NCBI GenBank assembly: GCA_022749755.1
Contig: CM040442.1
Coordinates: 12,808,457-12,872,456, forward strand
Direction: 5' to 3'
From: Azadirachta indica
Lineage: Eukaryota > Streptophyta > Magnoliopsida > Sapindales > Meliaceae
DNA length: 64,000 bases
Shown: piece after piece, positions 34,303 to 45,435 of the stretch
How the letters are laid out: every line of letters begins with the position of its first letter
Numbering within the stretch: the stretch's first letter is position 1
Translations under genes and position numbers: made by a program
The notes under the pieces: generated by a model
What the model was told of the DNA's origin: nothing
The model's input: the letters and a program-made list of their open reading frames with translations, nothing else
The model's database searches: none

Positions 34303-37228
34303 AATCTCTACTTTTCTAACTATGTGGAGGGACTTGCCAACTTGGCAATCGAACAACAAACTTTAAACTTTTTCTTCGAAAGAATCTTGGTTAACATATT
34401 AGAGGCATTGTGATCTAAGTGAATCCTTTTAAACTCAAACATATTATCATATCATTAAGAGCATTTATCAACCAATGATATCTCGCATCAATATATTTTG
34501 ATTTTGCAAGGAAAGAAGAATTCTAACTCAAGTGAATTGCACTCTAATATTATTACAAAATACCACATATCGTTGTTGCTTGAAATCAAGCTCCTGTAAG
34601 AACCTCTTCATCCACAACAACTCTTTGCATGCTTCAATTGTTACAATGAACTTTGCCTTTGTAGTAAAAAGTGCAACACATTTCTTTAGCCTTGATTGTC
34701 ATGATACAGCTTCACTTGAAAGTGCCATCAAATAACCCGTAGTGGACTTTTGAGTATCAACATCTATAGCCATATCTGAATCTGTGTAACCAATTACTAT
34801 AGGTTCTCCACTTCCAAAAGTGAGTTTGAAATTGGAAGTACCTCGAAGATATCTGATAACCTACTTTACTTCATTCTAATGATCTCTTCCTATATTGGAT
34901 AAAATCTACTAACAACACCAACTGCACGAGCCATGTTTGGTCTTCTGCACACCATTGCATACATCAAGCTTAAAGAACTCTTTCCATGTCTTTCTTCTCT
35001 TTATCTGTTGTAGGAGACTACTTAGTACTTAACCTAAATTGTGTAGTAAGAGGAGTGCTAACCACTTTAGCATTGCTTATATTGAACCTTTTAAGCACCT
35101 TTTCAATGTAGTGCTCCTGTAAAACACACAATTTCTTGGCTACTCTATCTTGATAAATTTGGATGCCAAGGATTTGTTTTTTGGCCATAAATCCTTTATA
35201 ACAAAGAATTTGCTCAACTGCTTCTTTAACATATCAATTCTAAAAGCATTCATGCCAACAATCAACATGTCTTCAACATAAAGTAACAATATAATAAAAT
35301 CATCATCAAAGAATTTCTACAAAAAAACATAATAGTCGAAAGAAGTTTTTTAATAGCCTTACTCCCCCGTAATTGATTCAAACTTCTTATACCACTATCT
35401 TGGTGCCTGTTTCAAGCCATAAAGGCTTTTCTTAAACTTGCACACATTCTTCTTTTTCTTTTATTTTGAAACCTTTGGCTGCTCCATATAAATTTCTTTA
35501 TCAAAGTCCCCATGTAGAAAAATAATCTTCACATCCATCTACTCAGCCTCCTCATCAAGACTAGCTGCTATACCCAATACCACATGAATGGATGACATCT
35601 TGACAGCTGGAGAAAATATTTCATTAAAGTCAACACCTTTCCTTTGGATAAATCCCTTGACAACTAACTTGGCTTTGTATTGTGGTTGTAAGGTATGTTC
35701 TTCTTGCTTCACTCTATATAGTCATTTGTTTTTTAAACCTCATTTATCCTTAGGTAACTTTAACAACTCAAATGTGTGATTTTCATAAAATGACTTCGTC
35801 TCATATTCTATAGCATCAATTCACTCTTTCTTATGTTCACTTTCCACTATTTTTGCATAACATTTTGGCTCTCCCCCATCAGTTAATAACACATACTCAC
35901 TTGCAGGACAATGTGTTAAAGGCTGTGGGATTTTGGTGGATCTTCTAAGTGGAACATCTAGTGAAAACTCTAATGTGGGTGATTGATCATGGACATCATC
36001 ATCAATCTCAACCTATGTATAAGTGTCAACATCACTTGCATTATGTTGGTCATCCTGGATTCATCTCTAGACTATTCCGGAACATATGTTAGAGAAAGTG
36101 GATCTAAGTCTACCAATGCATCACTATATTGAGGCATTGCCTTTTTTAACTTCTCAATATCCTGTATAGTTTGGTCTTCCATGAATACAGTATCCCTACT
36201 TTTACAAGTTTCTTCTGCACTAAATCATAAAACCCGTAGATAAACTCATCTTGATCATAACCAAAACATATACAATGTCTTGTTTTGACATCAAATTTGG
36301 ACCTTTCATCTTTGAGAATATGCACAAATGCTTTACAACCAAAGGCATGCAAATGATCATAAGTAACATACCTTCCTAACCAAATTTTATCTAGAACACT
36401 AAAGTCTAAAAGAACACAAGGTGTGAGATTTAATACATGTACAACTGTATTCAAAACCTCTACCTAAAAAGATATCGGCAATTATACTTATGAAAGCAAA
36501 CATCTTACTCTTTCAACTAATGTTCAATTCATCCTTTCAGTTAACCCATTTAACTGAAGAGTCTTCGAAGTTGTCATCAAATGATTTAAAATACTCACCC
36601 CCATTATCAGTTTTGATGCATTTCAACTTTTTTCTAGTCTGTCTCTTAACTTAGGCCTAAAATTGTTTGAACACATCTAGTACTTGATCCTTTATCTTCA
36701 ATGTGTAAACCCACAACTTCTTTAACTGATCATCTATAAAAGTCACAAAATAAAGAGCACCACCAAGTGTTTTTGTTTTCATAGGGCCACAAACATTAGA
36801 GTGTACTAGTTCGAGTATACCCGATTTTCTCAAAAGAAGAGATGTCTTAAAGGCAATCCTAGTTTGCTTGCCTGCTAAGCAATGAACACACTTCTTCAAA
36901 GATTCATTTTTCAACCCAAAAAGAAGATTGTTCTTGGCCAAAACACCTTTCTCACTCGTGTGACCAAGTCTTCTATGCCATAACTCAATTGTATCTTCAT
37001 TTTTCACCGTATTGATACTATTGTCTACAATCTTTGCTTGCGTAAACAACAATGAAGAACATTTATTTCCTTGGGCCACAGTCATGAAACCTTTGCTAAG
37101 ATTCCATTTACCACCATTAAAGTTGCTAGAGAACCCCTCACTATTATGTTTACCTGTAGAAATCAAATTCAAACGAATATCGGGAATATGTTTAATATTT
37201 TTTAGAAGTAACATAGTGCCATTATTGG
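33545..37228 (-). mobile_element. Degenerate Ty1/copia retrotransposon (TNT1-like), minus strand
   Basis: Read on the minus strand, the gag-pre-integrase/integrase region lies at 36657-37228 (ELWHRRLGHTSEKG, KCVHCLAGKQTRIAF, LVHSNVCGPMKTK, FVTFIDD). More integrase sequence is at 36146-36454 (HLHAFGCKAFVHILKDE). Reverse transcriptase is at about 34900-35700 (GVDFNEIFSPAVKMSSIHVV, MDVKIIFLHGDFDKEIYMEQ), and RNase H at about 34550-34830 (KSTTGYLMALSSEA, ACKELLWMK). The catalytic YVDD box reads YVED near 35262-35275. Many stops and shifts interrupt the frame. An LTR-like 3' region (about 33545-34302) follows. The 5' end is lost in the assembly gap. It cannot transpose by itself. Confidence 0.85.
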
Positions 37229-37328
37229 NNNNNNNNNNNNNNNNNNNNNNNNNNNNNNNNNNNNNNNNNNNNNNNNNNNNNNNNNNNNNNNNNNNNNNNN
37301 NNNNNNNNNNNNNNNNNNNNNNNNNNNN
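37229..37328. other. Assembly gap, 100 N
   Basis: Exactly 100 undetermined bases inside the copia element. A fixed length of 100 usually marks a gap of unknown size. Copia similarity is clear on the low-coordinate side and not convincing on the other side, so the two sides may not be adjacent in the genome. Confidence 0.95.
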
Positions 37329-39171
37329 ATATATAGAATACATTCTAGAACCGTCTATGCTATTATTATTGTTAGCATGTATATAATTGTGTGCTTGTAT
37401 AGTCATGCATTTTGCTCCCACGATGAACTCTGTATGTTTACATAAACACGTCATGCATGTTTAGTTCCATCAAAATGAAGATTCGACAAAATTTATTCTC
37501 TTACCAAAAATATGTTTCAATTTTATATTATCTCTATTTTTTATTTTGCCTATATTATATTTATATGTTCTTATGATATTTATACAAGTTTTATATTAAT
37601 GATAAAATAGAAAATGTATTATCTCCCTAATTTAAAGTTAAATAATCTTGATTTTAATTAAGTGCTTATTGGAAGTGGTATAGCCTTGTTTTCATGTAGA
37701 GCTTATTTTGATTGTTCTTTTCATGAACTTGTTCTTCATCTCCTTTCATAAATTGCTTGCACATGTCTCTTTCACAATCAGATACCTGTTCCTTAGTAAG
37801 ACACAAACGAATTGTGTCATATGCTAAACAGTTGATCCTAATCCATTGTTTTTCACTAATCTCATATGTATTTTTTTTTTTTTTTTTCCCTTCAAGAGCA
37901 ATATCTTGCTCTTGTTGGAAAATAACATCAAACACTACACATTGCACATGTTGAAGTTGTTGCCGTTGAACTTTTCTATGTCATATTTTTTACTTGCCAT
38001 TATGGGTTTTGATAAGGAGGTTACTAATAGATTTGAAGATCTTGACAAGGAGGTTATCGATAGATTTAAAGATCCTATGGTATATGAAACTGATTCTATC
38101 ATTTCTACTATCGATTATTATATTTAAAAACTTACAAAGTGTAAGTCAAACTATTGCGTGAACAGCATAATAGAAAATTTTTCAAAACAAATTAGAAGGA
38201 TCACAACAGTTTCACTTAAGACTCAGATTACTTGAGAACTTATAACTCTTTTAATAGAATTTTTCTTATGTACGTATCTACACCACTTGAACCTGTAACT
38301 CTTATACCAGTTGTTGGGAAATTAGACAAAATAATTTCCCCAAAAAAACAAAAAAATTGTAAAATATTATAATTGCAAGATTTCAAATAATGGCCAAATA
38401 ATAAATATGCAGAAATACAAAACTAAAAAAATCAGAATTTAACGAGGTTCACTAAAAATTCTTACCCCTGTTCTCGGCCATTTAGATCACTAGTATCAAA
38501 ATAAAAAAATTATAAAAGTTAGGTATAATATGTAAAAACTGACAAATTTGATTAGACTAATTTTAAATACTATTTGAAATGATGTGTAAATTACAAACTA
38601 TTATAAATAGAGAGACTACAATAAAATTTGCCACATAGCTGCAGATGAATAAGGACTCTCTGTTTCTTACTATGGTTTTGCTCTTTTTTTCAGTCTTCTA
38701 AAAGAGAAATAAAAACCAAAAGAAATTATCTCCGTCTTGGAGCAGGAGGCGTGTATTACTCTTCACCACAACAGCAAATATGTCCAGCAAAACACAGCTG
38801 CCTCAACCTTCATTTTGCAGCTGTCTTTGAAGCTTTAAAATAAGCCACCTGTATAACAAAGTCCAAACACACCATGTATGTGTATATATATATATATATA
38901 TATACATATTATGAAACATGAGCATGCGTCACCAATATCATTCTAAACATAAAAAGTGGTTTGATATATACCACATAACAAAGTCCAACATTCATTATGC
39001 TTCATTATATATCAACGATAAGTTCGCTCAATCTTCGTTCTTAGAACTCTGCACATTTTGTAAATATATATATTTATGTCTAAGTATGGATAGCTGCAGA
39101 TATAACAAGTATGCAAATTTATATATAAAAAAACAAAACTGAGTAAACGCAAGGGAGATACATATGCGAAC
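37329..39171. other. Intergenic sequence between copia element and LRR exons
   Basis: No supportable gene. It contains a T-run near 37869-37887, a TA microsatellite at about 38883-38903, and short unrecognised reading frames. The 3' end of the CNL gene may fall here, but no further LRR exon can be seen. Confidence 0.5.
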
Positions 39172-39753
39172 CTTTTCTTCGAACAATTTTTGTATGGTAG
39201 AATTAAGGTTGCCTTCCTAACATCCTTCATAAAATAATCCATTTAGCCGTAGTCTTTGCAGCTTTGGAGTGCTTAGAACTCCCCGAGAAAATATCTCCAT
39301 GTCTGGGCACTCTCTTACAGTTACTTGTTGCAAGGGTGGAAATTCAAGAATGTGATTCCCTAAATAAAAGCCCGAAAGGCTTGACAAACAATCAAGTCTT
39401 AAGTATTTCAGTTGGCTAAAAACTATACAATCATTCTCCACTTCTTTCTAACTTCTTGTATGATTTCTTGTCTAATTTGGCAATCAATTGTCTCTATATT
39501 TTGAAGTTCCACAAGACTTTTAGTTGTTAAGAGTGTCAACAAATCTACCAACCCATCACACTTTGATATTTTCAGAGTTCAGATTTTGGAAAGACACAAG
39601 GGAAGGTACTAATTTTTGTAAGTCGCTACATTCTGATATTTCTAGAGCTTTGAAATAATGAAAAACATTACTGGCACAAGCATTTTCCTTGCACATATGC
39701 AACAACTTGGGCAATTCCAACAGCTTTAACTCTTTCAAAATGGGAAATGCAAC
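39172..39753 (-). pseudogene. CNL LRR exon A3 (decayed)
   Basis: Third copy of exon type A. It begins after a CAG acceptor (VAFPILKELKLLELPKLLHM). It breaks by frameshift after about 60 codons (stop near 39556) and has a second shift before the block ENDCIVFSQLKYLRLDCLSS. A TGG-to-TAG nonsense change at 39217-39219 lies in the block that reads WEGNLN in other copies. The end keeps STIQKLFEEK before a weak GTTCGC donor. This is the most 3' LRR exon recognised. Confidence 0.8.
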
Positions 39754-39904
39754 CTGAAAATTATTTACTGAGTACTAAATGAAAATGTCTCATCTCTTAA
39801 GCCTTCCAAGCATATCCGTCGACAAATACTCAATGCCCAGTTATCTTAGTGTGTATTCCTCTTTTCAATTTTTAAATATTTACTGAATATTCATTTATAA
39901 TATA

Positions 39905-40110
39905 TATATTATTGGAAAAAATTCTTTTAGTCTCCAAAATTTAGTATAATATCTTATTAATCCTAATGATTTCGAAAATATTCGTAAAAGTCCTAATTTA
40001 TTATAAAATTATAATTATACCCCTAATAATAGTTATTTAAAAAAAAAATAACAAATAAATCTCTGATTTTTGAGAAAATACAATATATTTATATAAAATA
40101 AATTTTATAT
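39905..40110. mobile_element. MITE-like fragment inserted in LRR exon C3
   Basis: Contains TCCTAATGATTTCGAAAATATTCGTAAAAGTCCTAATTTATT-type sequence and CCCCTAATAATAGTTAT, related to the arms of the inverted-repeat element at 1397-2011. It replaces the 3' end of exon C3, which stops matching after its YRGA codons. The exact ends were not resolved. Confidence 0.45.
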
Positions 40111-40453
40111 AAAATAAATATATGCTCCCCGATAGAAACTTTTCAGTTTTGGTAGACTCCGTATTCTTAATGAAGTTAATTGAGGAAATACAAAACTAGG
40201 AACCGCTTCTCCCAATTCAGCGTCTGTTACTTCTAATATTTCTTGAACTGAAAAACAATGCCATACGTCCAACTCATCTAATTTCTTCAGTCTTCCTAGC
40301 ATAGTCCATGAAAAAATGTTTAATATTTTACTGCGCTTTCTATTTCCAAGTACCGCAATTTACAAAAGGAATCCATAGCGAACTGGTCTTGCCATATCTT
40401 TTCCATGTTATCCATCCCATAGATTTCCAAGTGCGCCAAGCAAGGAAGCCGTA
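40110..40453 (-). pseudogene. CNL LRR exon C3 (decayed, truncated)
   Basis: Third copy of exon type C. It starts after a TAG acceptor (VRLPCLAHLEIYGMDNMEKI). It is frameshifted near 40330 where other copies read KLLNIFP, then continues as MLGRLKKLDELDVWHCFSVQ and PQLTSLRIRSLPKLKSFYRG. The last third of the exon is missing and replaced by a MITE-like fragment. Confidence 0.78.
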
Positions 40454-40568
40454 CCTAATGAATTATTAATTGAATAATTAATAACATTACGTTAAATCAG
40501 AGATGCCACACCAACAGAAAAATATTCATAAGCAAAGAAAGAGTCTATCAAGAACTTAATAGAATCAC

Positions 40569-41050
40569 CTTTTCATCAAAGAGTGTTGTGTAGAATATGA
40601 AGCCATCAAGTTCGCCATTGAAGTTATTTCTTGAGATTCCCTATTCGTTGTCATGTGTACAGGTGTAGGATAGGAAATGAATGTTTCCATATTGGGACAG
40701 TTTTTAATCCACAAAAATTCCAATTCGGGAAGTTCCATTATACTTCCATTGAAGTTGCAAAATCTTTTAATGTTCCCAAGATTTCGGAGACTCAGGCACT
40801 CGAGTTTAGGAAAAAGTGGCCCAAAATGTTCATCGGCATTTGGGTCTTCGAAATGAAACGCCTCTTCCATTGACATCCAATTATGCGCTACCATAAACTC
40901 CAAACTGTTCAAGATCCGTAGCAGATAGGCTGGAATAGCAGGTGATGTGAAAGGCCAGTCATTCACCACTAGCTCTCTTAAGTTGCCGGAGGAGTCGAAT
41001 GAAAGATCATCATGCCATATTTCTTTCAAACGTAAACGGCAGAACCCAGC
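40569..41050 (-). pseudogene. CNL LRR exon B2 (decayed)
   Basis: Second copy of exon type B: LKEIWHDDLSFDSSGNLREL, LFPKLECLSLRNLGNIKRFC, ELEFLWIKNCPNMETFIS. The 5' end is damaged: codons between FCR and LKEIW, and a recognisable acceptor, are missing. A frameshift near the 3' end turns LFDEK into LMKR. The donor AAG/GTGATT remains. Confidence 0.78.
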
Positions 41051-41480
41051 GTACCAAACCAAACATACACCAGTTAAAATAAAATGACACGTACAATAGA
41101 GCTTCTAATAAAAAAGTACTTGTTTTAGAATACATATACATAGAAGGCAAACAAGAGTAATGATGAAGCATTGATTATGGAATGGCCTGTCATTCTAATG
41201 CCTAAGCAACCGTTAAATCAGTTCTACACAAAAATTATTCAGCTATATTGCAGCACATGCATTAAGTTCAGAGTTTTTACTATGGTTATAATAGAAAAAG
41301 ATATGTAAAGATAATAATATTGTTAGTTTCTAAGTTCTAATAAAATTAACAAATAATTTATCCAACGGGTAAGTATGCTAGTTGTTTGTGCTACCGAGAT
41401 AACTGCTTCTGCTAAAAAAGAAAAAGAAAGAAATAAAAAGAAGAAAGAAGCATGAGAAATTTTGGTAACCAATTGCATAC

Positions 41481-42104
41481 CTTTTCTCGGAACAATTTTT
41501 GTATGGCTGAATTAAGGTTTCCTTTCCACCACTCTTGGTACTCTTCTTTATAATACCCTTGATATATTTCATACTTTCTTGACAATCGCACTTTGTTTAG
41601 CTTTGGTGTGCTCAAGATCCCTTCAGAAAAATTCTTCATGCTTGGGCACCCTCCCATAACTATTTTCTCCAAGCTTGGGAAAGCGAGAGTGTAATTCCCC
41701 AAATAAAAGCTTTCAAGTCTTGGTAACTTATCAAGTTTCAAATATTGCAGCTGGCTAAAAACAATAATAGGATCCTCCTTTACTACTTTTCCAACCTGCA
41801 TCTCAATGATATGTACCATCATTCCGCAATTACTTATCTTCATGCTCATAAGTTTTATCAGGTTTTCTGCTGTTTTGAGTGTAACTAAATTTCTTAACCG
41901 ATTACACCCTGATACTTCAAGAGTCATCAGATTTTCTAAAGGCACCGACGACGGAACTAATTTCTCTAAATTATATACATCCTGCTATTGTAAGAGTTTG
42001 CAGATTTTGAAAAGCTTTGCTTGGTTGAGAATTCTCCTCCCCCAGATATGCAACAACCGAGGCATGTACCAGAGAACCAAGTCTCTCAAACTGGAGAATA
42101 CAAC
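41481..42104 (-). pseudogene. CNL LRR exon A2 (compensated frameshifts and a stop)
   Basis: Second copy of exon type A, 624 bp, with good CAG acceptor and GTATGC donor. A length change in the G5 run (42039-42043) shifts the frame after HIW. A one-base gain near 41970 returns it, so the exon length is a multiple of three, but the shifted interval contains a stop. The remaining 177 codons read well: MPLENLMTLEVSGCNRLRNL, FSQLQYLKLDKLPRLESFYL, NLNSAIQKLFREK. Confidence 0.8.
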
Positions 42105-43086
42105 CTGGAAATCAATTATCAAGTATTGAATCAAAATGTCTAATCTCTATATCCTTTCAAGAGATTTAATCTCTTCAAAGATCCTAAAAATATAAATCAA
42201 ATCAATTACTGTTAAAATATTAATCAAATCTGATGCTAAATCCGTTAAGAATTAGCTGTAGCAAAACCGGGATGCGTGGTGCATGGTTGCCATTTACATA
42301 TTTGGTTGGATATAATAGCATTGGGAAAAAATTTCCTATATTTTTGTATTCTTTTTAGTTTTCAAATATTTGTTAGATAACTTTTATAATTTTTCGTGAA
42401 ATAGTTTTTTCTTTTCTTTTTTTTTTTTTTTTTGATTTTTTCATATCGTTTATAATACCTTATAGTAAATTTATTTATATAACATAAGTGTTTTTATGAC
42501 ATGTTTCGTTAAACATATTCAAATAATTATATGTATTTGAATATTTTAAACTCTTGATATGTCCCAAAGAAAAAAAAAGAACTAGATTTTGCTTACCCCG
42601 TTTTCCGTTCTTTTCAATTTGTTATCAAATTAGAAATATACTCTCAAAAAATAAAAACCGTAAATAAATAGTAAATTTACTGATTAATTTTATTTATATT
42701 TAAAATAGTATTTAAATTCATTTAACGTTTATGAAATTATTAAAATTTGATATATTCAAGAAAATAGTTAATTTCTAATTAAAATGTATTTAGAATTGTT
42801 TAAATATAATTCTTTAAAAAAATTTGATTGAAATAAAAGTAAGAAGTAATTGTAGCAAGAAAAAAGAAGGAAATATACATTGAGCTATTATTAATTAAAC
42901 AAAAAAGAAATGCATTTTTCATTTTGATGATGATTTCGTGTTGCAAGACTATTTAGTTTCTTCTCATTTTATTCTATTTCTCCTTTTTTTTTTTTTGTTT
43001 CATTCAATTCTTCAAATAAAATACCATTTAAATTCCGAGAAGGATGTATTAGCACGAAGACAAGCACATTTACTTAGAGATCATAC

Positions 43087-43596
43087 CGTATCGACAAAGA
43101 ACAATGGTCTGGGAGTCTGGAAATCGTGTAGGCTATCTGCATGCATTTCCTGGAGCCTCGAAGATTCCGAAGCAAATAATATTCTCACTTCATTGCACCC
43201 CTTCATTTGCAAATTCTTTAACATTGGCCATTCTAAAATATATTCTCCTCTATAGAAACTCTGGAGTCTTGGTAGATGCAGCTGCAATGAAGTTAATTTT
43301 GGAAACCCAAATCTAGGTACGACTTCTTTTGATGGACCAGCTTGTGCGTCCAAGACATTGATTTCTTGGAATTCAACTATTTCTCGTATTGAATCACAAC
43401 GATGTACCTCTAAATCCTCTAATTTCTGCAGCCTTTCAAGCATATTCCTTGGAAAAATATTCAATAACCGCTTACAAGTTTCGATTCTCAAGTATTTTAA
43501 TTCGCAAAAGGAATCCAACGTGAGTTCATCTCGCCATATTTTTCTCAACTTATCCATACCTGAGATTTCTAACTTCTCCAAACTTGGAAGCCTTAC
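43087..43596 (-). CDS. CNL LRR exon C2 (frame intact)
   Basis: 510 bp, 170 codons, phase 0 at both ends, with TAG acceptor and ACG/GTATGA donor. It codes for LRRs of the At4g27190-like type (MDKLRKIWRDELTLDSFCEL, KRLLNIFPRNMLERLQKLED, EWPMLKNLQMKGCNEVRILF). The exon itself is undamaged. In a straight splice it lies behind frameshifts in exons C1 and A1, so it may not be translated in frame. Confidence 0.7.
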
Positions 43597-43740
43597 CTAA
43601 GGAATTCAATGAATAAATGCACTAATATCGTTAATGAAAGGGGAATAAACTAAGGACAAACAGTAATTCGAAGGAAATTTTCAAAACGAAAGATAAAAAT
43701 TAAAAAAGAAAGATAAAATCAATACAGGAAACAAATCCAC

Positions 43741-44241
43741 CTTTTCGTCAAATAGTGATAGTAAATCATCAGCAAGCACGTCCTCATCTGAGTTAATTTC
43801 CTGAAGTTTCTTCTTTCCTATCAAGTTCTCGTCAGAAATGAATGTTTCCATATTAGAGCAATTTTCAATCAACAAATAATTCAATTTGGGCATTTCACTT
43901 ATATTCCAGTTGAAGTTGCAGAATCTTCTGAGTTTTGGAAGATCTACTAGCTTTAGATTCTCAAGTTTAGGGAAGAGTGGCCCAAAATATCTATCAACAA
44001 TTAAGCCTTCCAGATGAAACACCTCTTCTATTGAAGCACAGTTCCTCACTTCCAGAATTTCTAAATTGTTCAAGAATCGTAGCAGATTGGCCGATATAGC
44101 ACTCGACATAAACGGGCAATAATCCACAATCAGGCACCTTAAATTGTTGAAGAAGCTGACTGGAAATACTTGGTCATGCCATATTTCTCTCACTTGTGGA
44201 AATTGTGAGAGTTTCAAATACTTTAAGCCACAAAATTTATC
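43741..44241 (-). CDS. CNL LRR exon B1 (frame intact)
   Basis: 501 bp, 167 codons, phase 0, with TTAG acceptor and AAG/GTGGAT donor. LRR blocks are LKYLKLSQFPQVREIWHDQV, NNLRCLIVDYCPFMSSAI, LFPKLENLKLVDLPKLRRFC and NYLLIENCSNMETFIS, ending LFDEK. The exon is undamaged but lies downstream of frame breaks. Confidence 0.7.
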
Positions 44242-44560
44242 CTAACAAAAGCAAATATCCAGTTCAAGAAGTGTTTCAGGAACAAGACTAGTGGAACAGA
44301 CTATAAAAGCTTATGGCACGGAACTAAAATGCAATCGCAACAGAAGTTATTGTAGTTGGCCTTGAGTATGCTAATTTTGTGTGTGTATAATTTCTTTTCA
44401 TTTTATAAATATTGCAAGAAAATAACTCAAATCTCCCAATCTAATAGTGTAAGTATGCTAATAGTTTGTGCTACTGAAGCAACTACATAAGCCAAAAGAA
44501 GAAAATAAACAAAATAAAATAAGAACAGTGCAATAGAAATCTTGGTAAATAAATACATAC

Positions 44561-44984
44561 CATTCTTTCAAACAATCTTTGTATGGTGAAATTAAGGTTT
44601 CCTTCCCAACGTTCTTCTTCTACCAATTGCAGTTTGTGTAGTTTTGGTGTGTGTAATACCCCCTGAGAAAAAGTCTTCATGCTTGGGCACCCCCTCACTA
44701 CCACTTGCTCGAGGTATGGGAATTCAAGAGTGCAATTCCCCCGAACAAAAGCTCCCAATTCTTGGTAAACTACCAAGTTCCAAATATTCCAATTGGCTAA
44801 AAACAATAGCATTCTCATTCCCTGCTTCTTCAACTTGCATCTCTATGATCTTTTCTATCATTATGCTATCAATTATCTTCATTTTCACAAGTTTCCCTAA
44901 ACTTTCAACAGCAGAAAGTGTCACCAAATTTCTCAACCCGGCACATACTAACACTTCAAGAGTCCTTAAAATAGGAAATGCAAC
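44561..44984 (-). pseudogene. CNL LRR exon A1 (shortened, +1 frameshift)
   Basis: 424 bp, one base over a multiple of three. The extra base is in a G5 run (44738-44742 on the plus strand). Upstream it reads FSQLEYLELGSLPRIGSFCS; downstream in the next frame it reads GNCTLEFPYLEQVVVRGCPS and TPKLHKLQLVEEERWEGNLN. Compared with A2 it also lacks about 50 codons after VAFPILR, an internal deletion joining two LRR repeats. Acceptor CAG and donor GTATGT are present. Confidence 0.78.
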
Positions 44985-45435
44985 CTGGAATCAACCAAAT
45001 ATTAATAAAATTTTTAGAAAAGTCATCGTCCAATTAAACTTGAAGCTTTGAATTAGTCATACAATACAATTGTCGAATGAACATATTTAGCAAATCATGA
45101 ACAAGTCTAAGCATATATTTCTAGTAGAATATAAATTTTAAATAAGATATTAGTTATTTTACCAATATTTGAATTTAGTTTTCAACTTAAAATATGATTT
45201 TATATTTTTTTTTCTATTCCTATTTTTAAAAAAGTAATACCCAGAAAAAAAAGTGAGAAATGTGAAGTATTTCTAATTTGTGCCTAAATTCGTGAGGAAT
45301 GCTTGAATTGATGATTTGAGTTCTACTATCTAAAATTGTTTTGTTTGAGTGTATAAATATGGAGACAATTAATTAATTAATTAATTAACACCAATTGTAT
45401 GGGGATAATAAATTTCATTTCATACCTTGCGGCGG

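Noticed and set aside
37666..37947. 93-codon minus-strand frame and overlapping plus-strand frames near a T-run
   Set aside because: Low complexity, overlapping on both strands, no recognisable domain.
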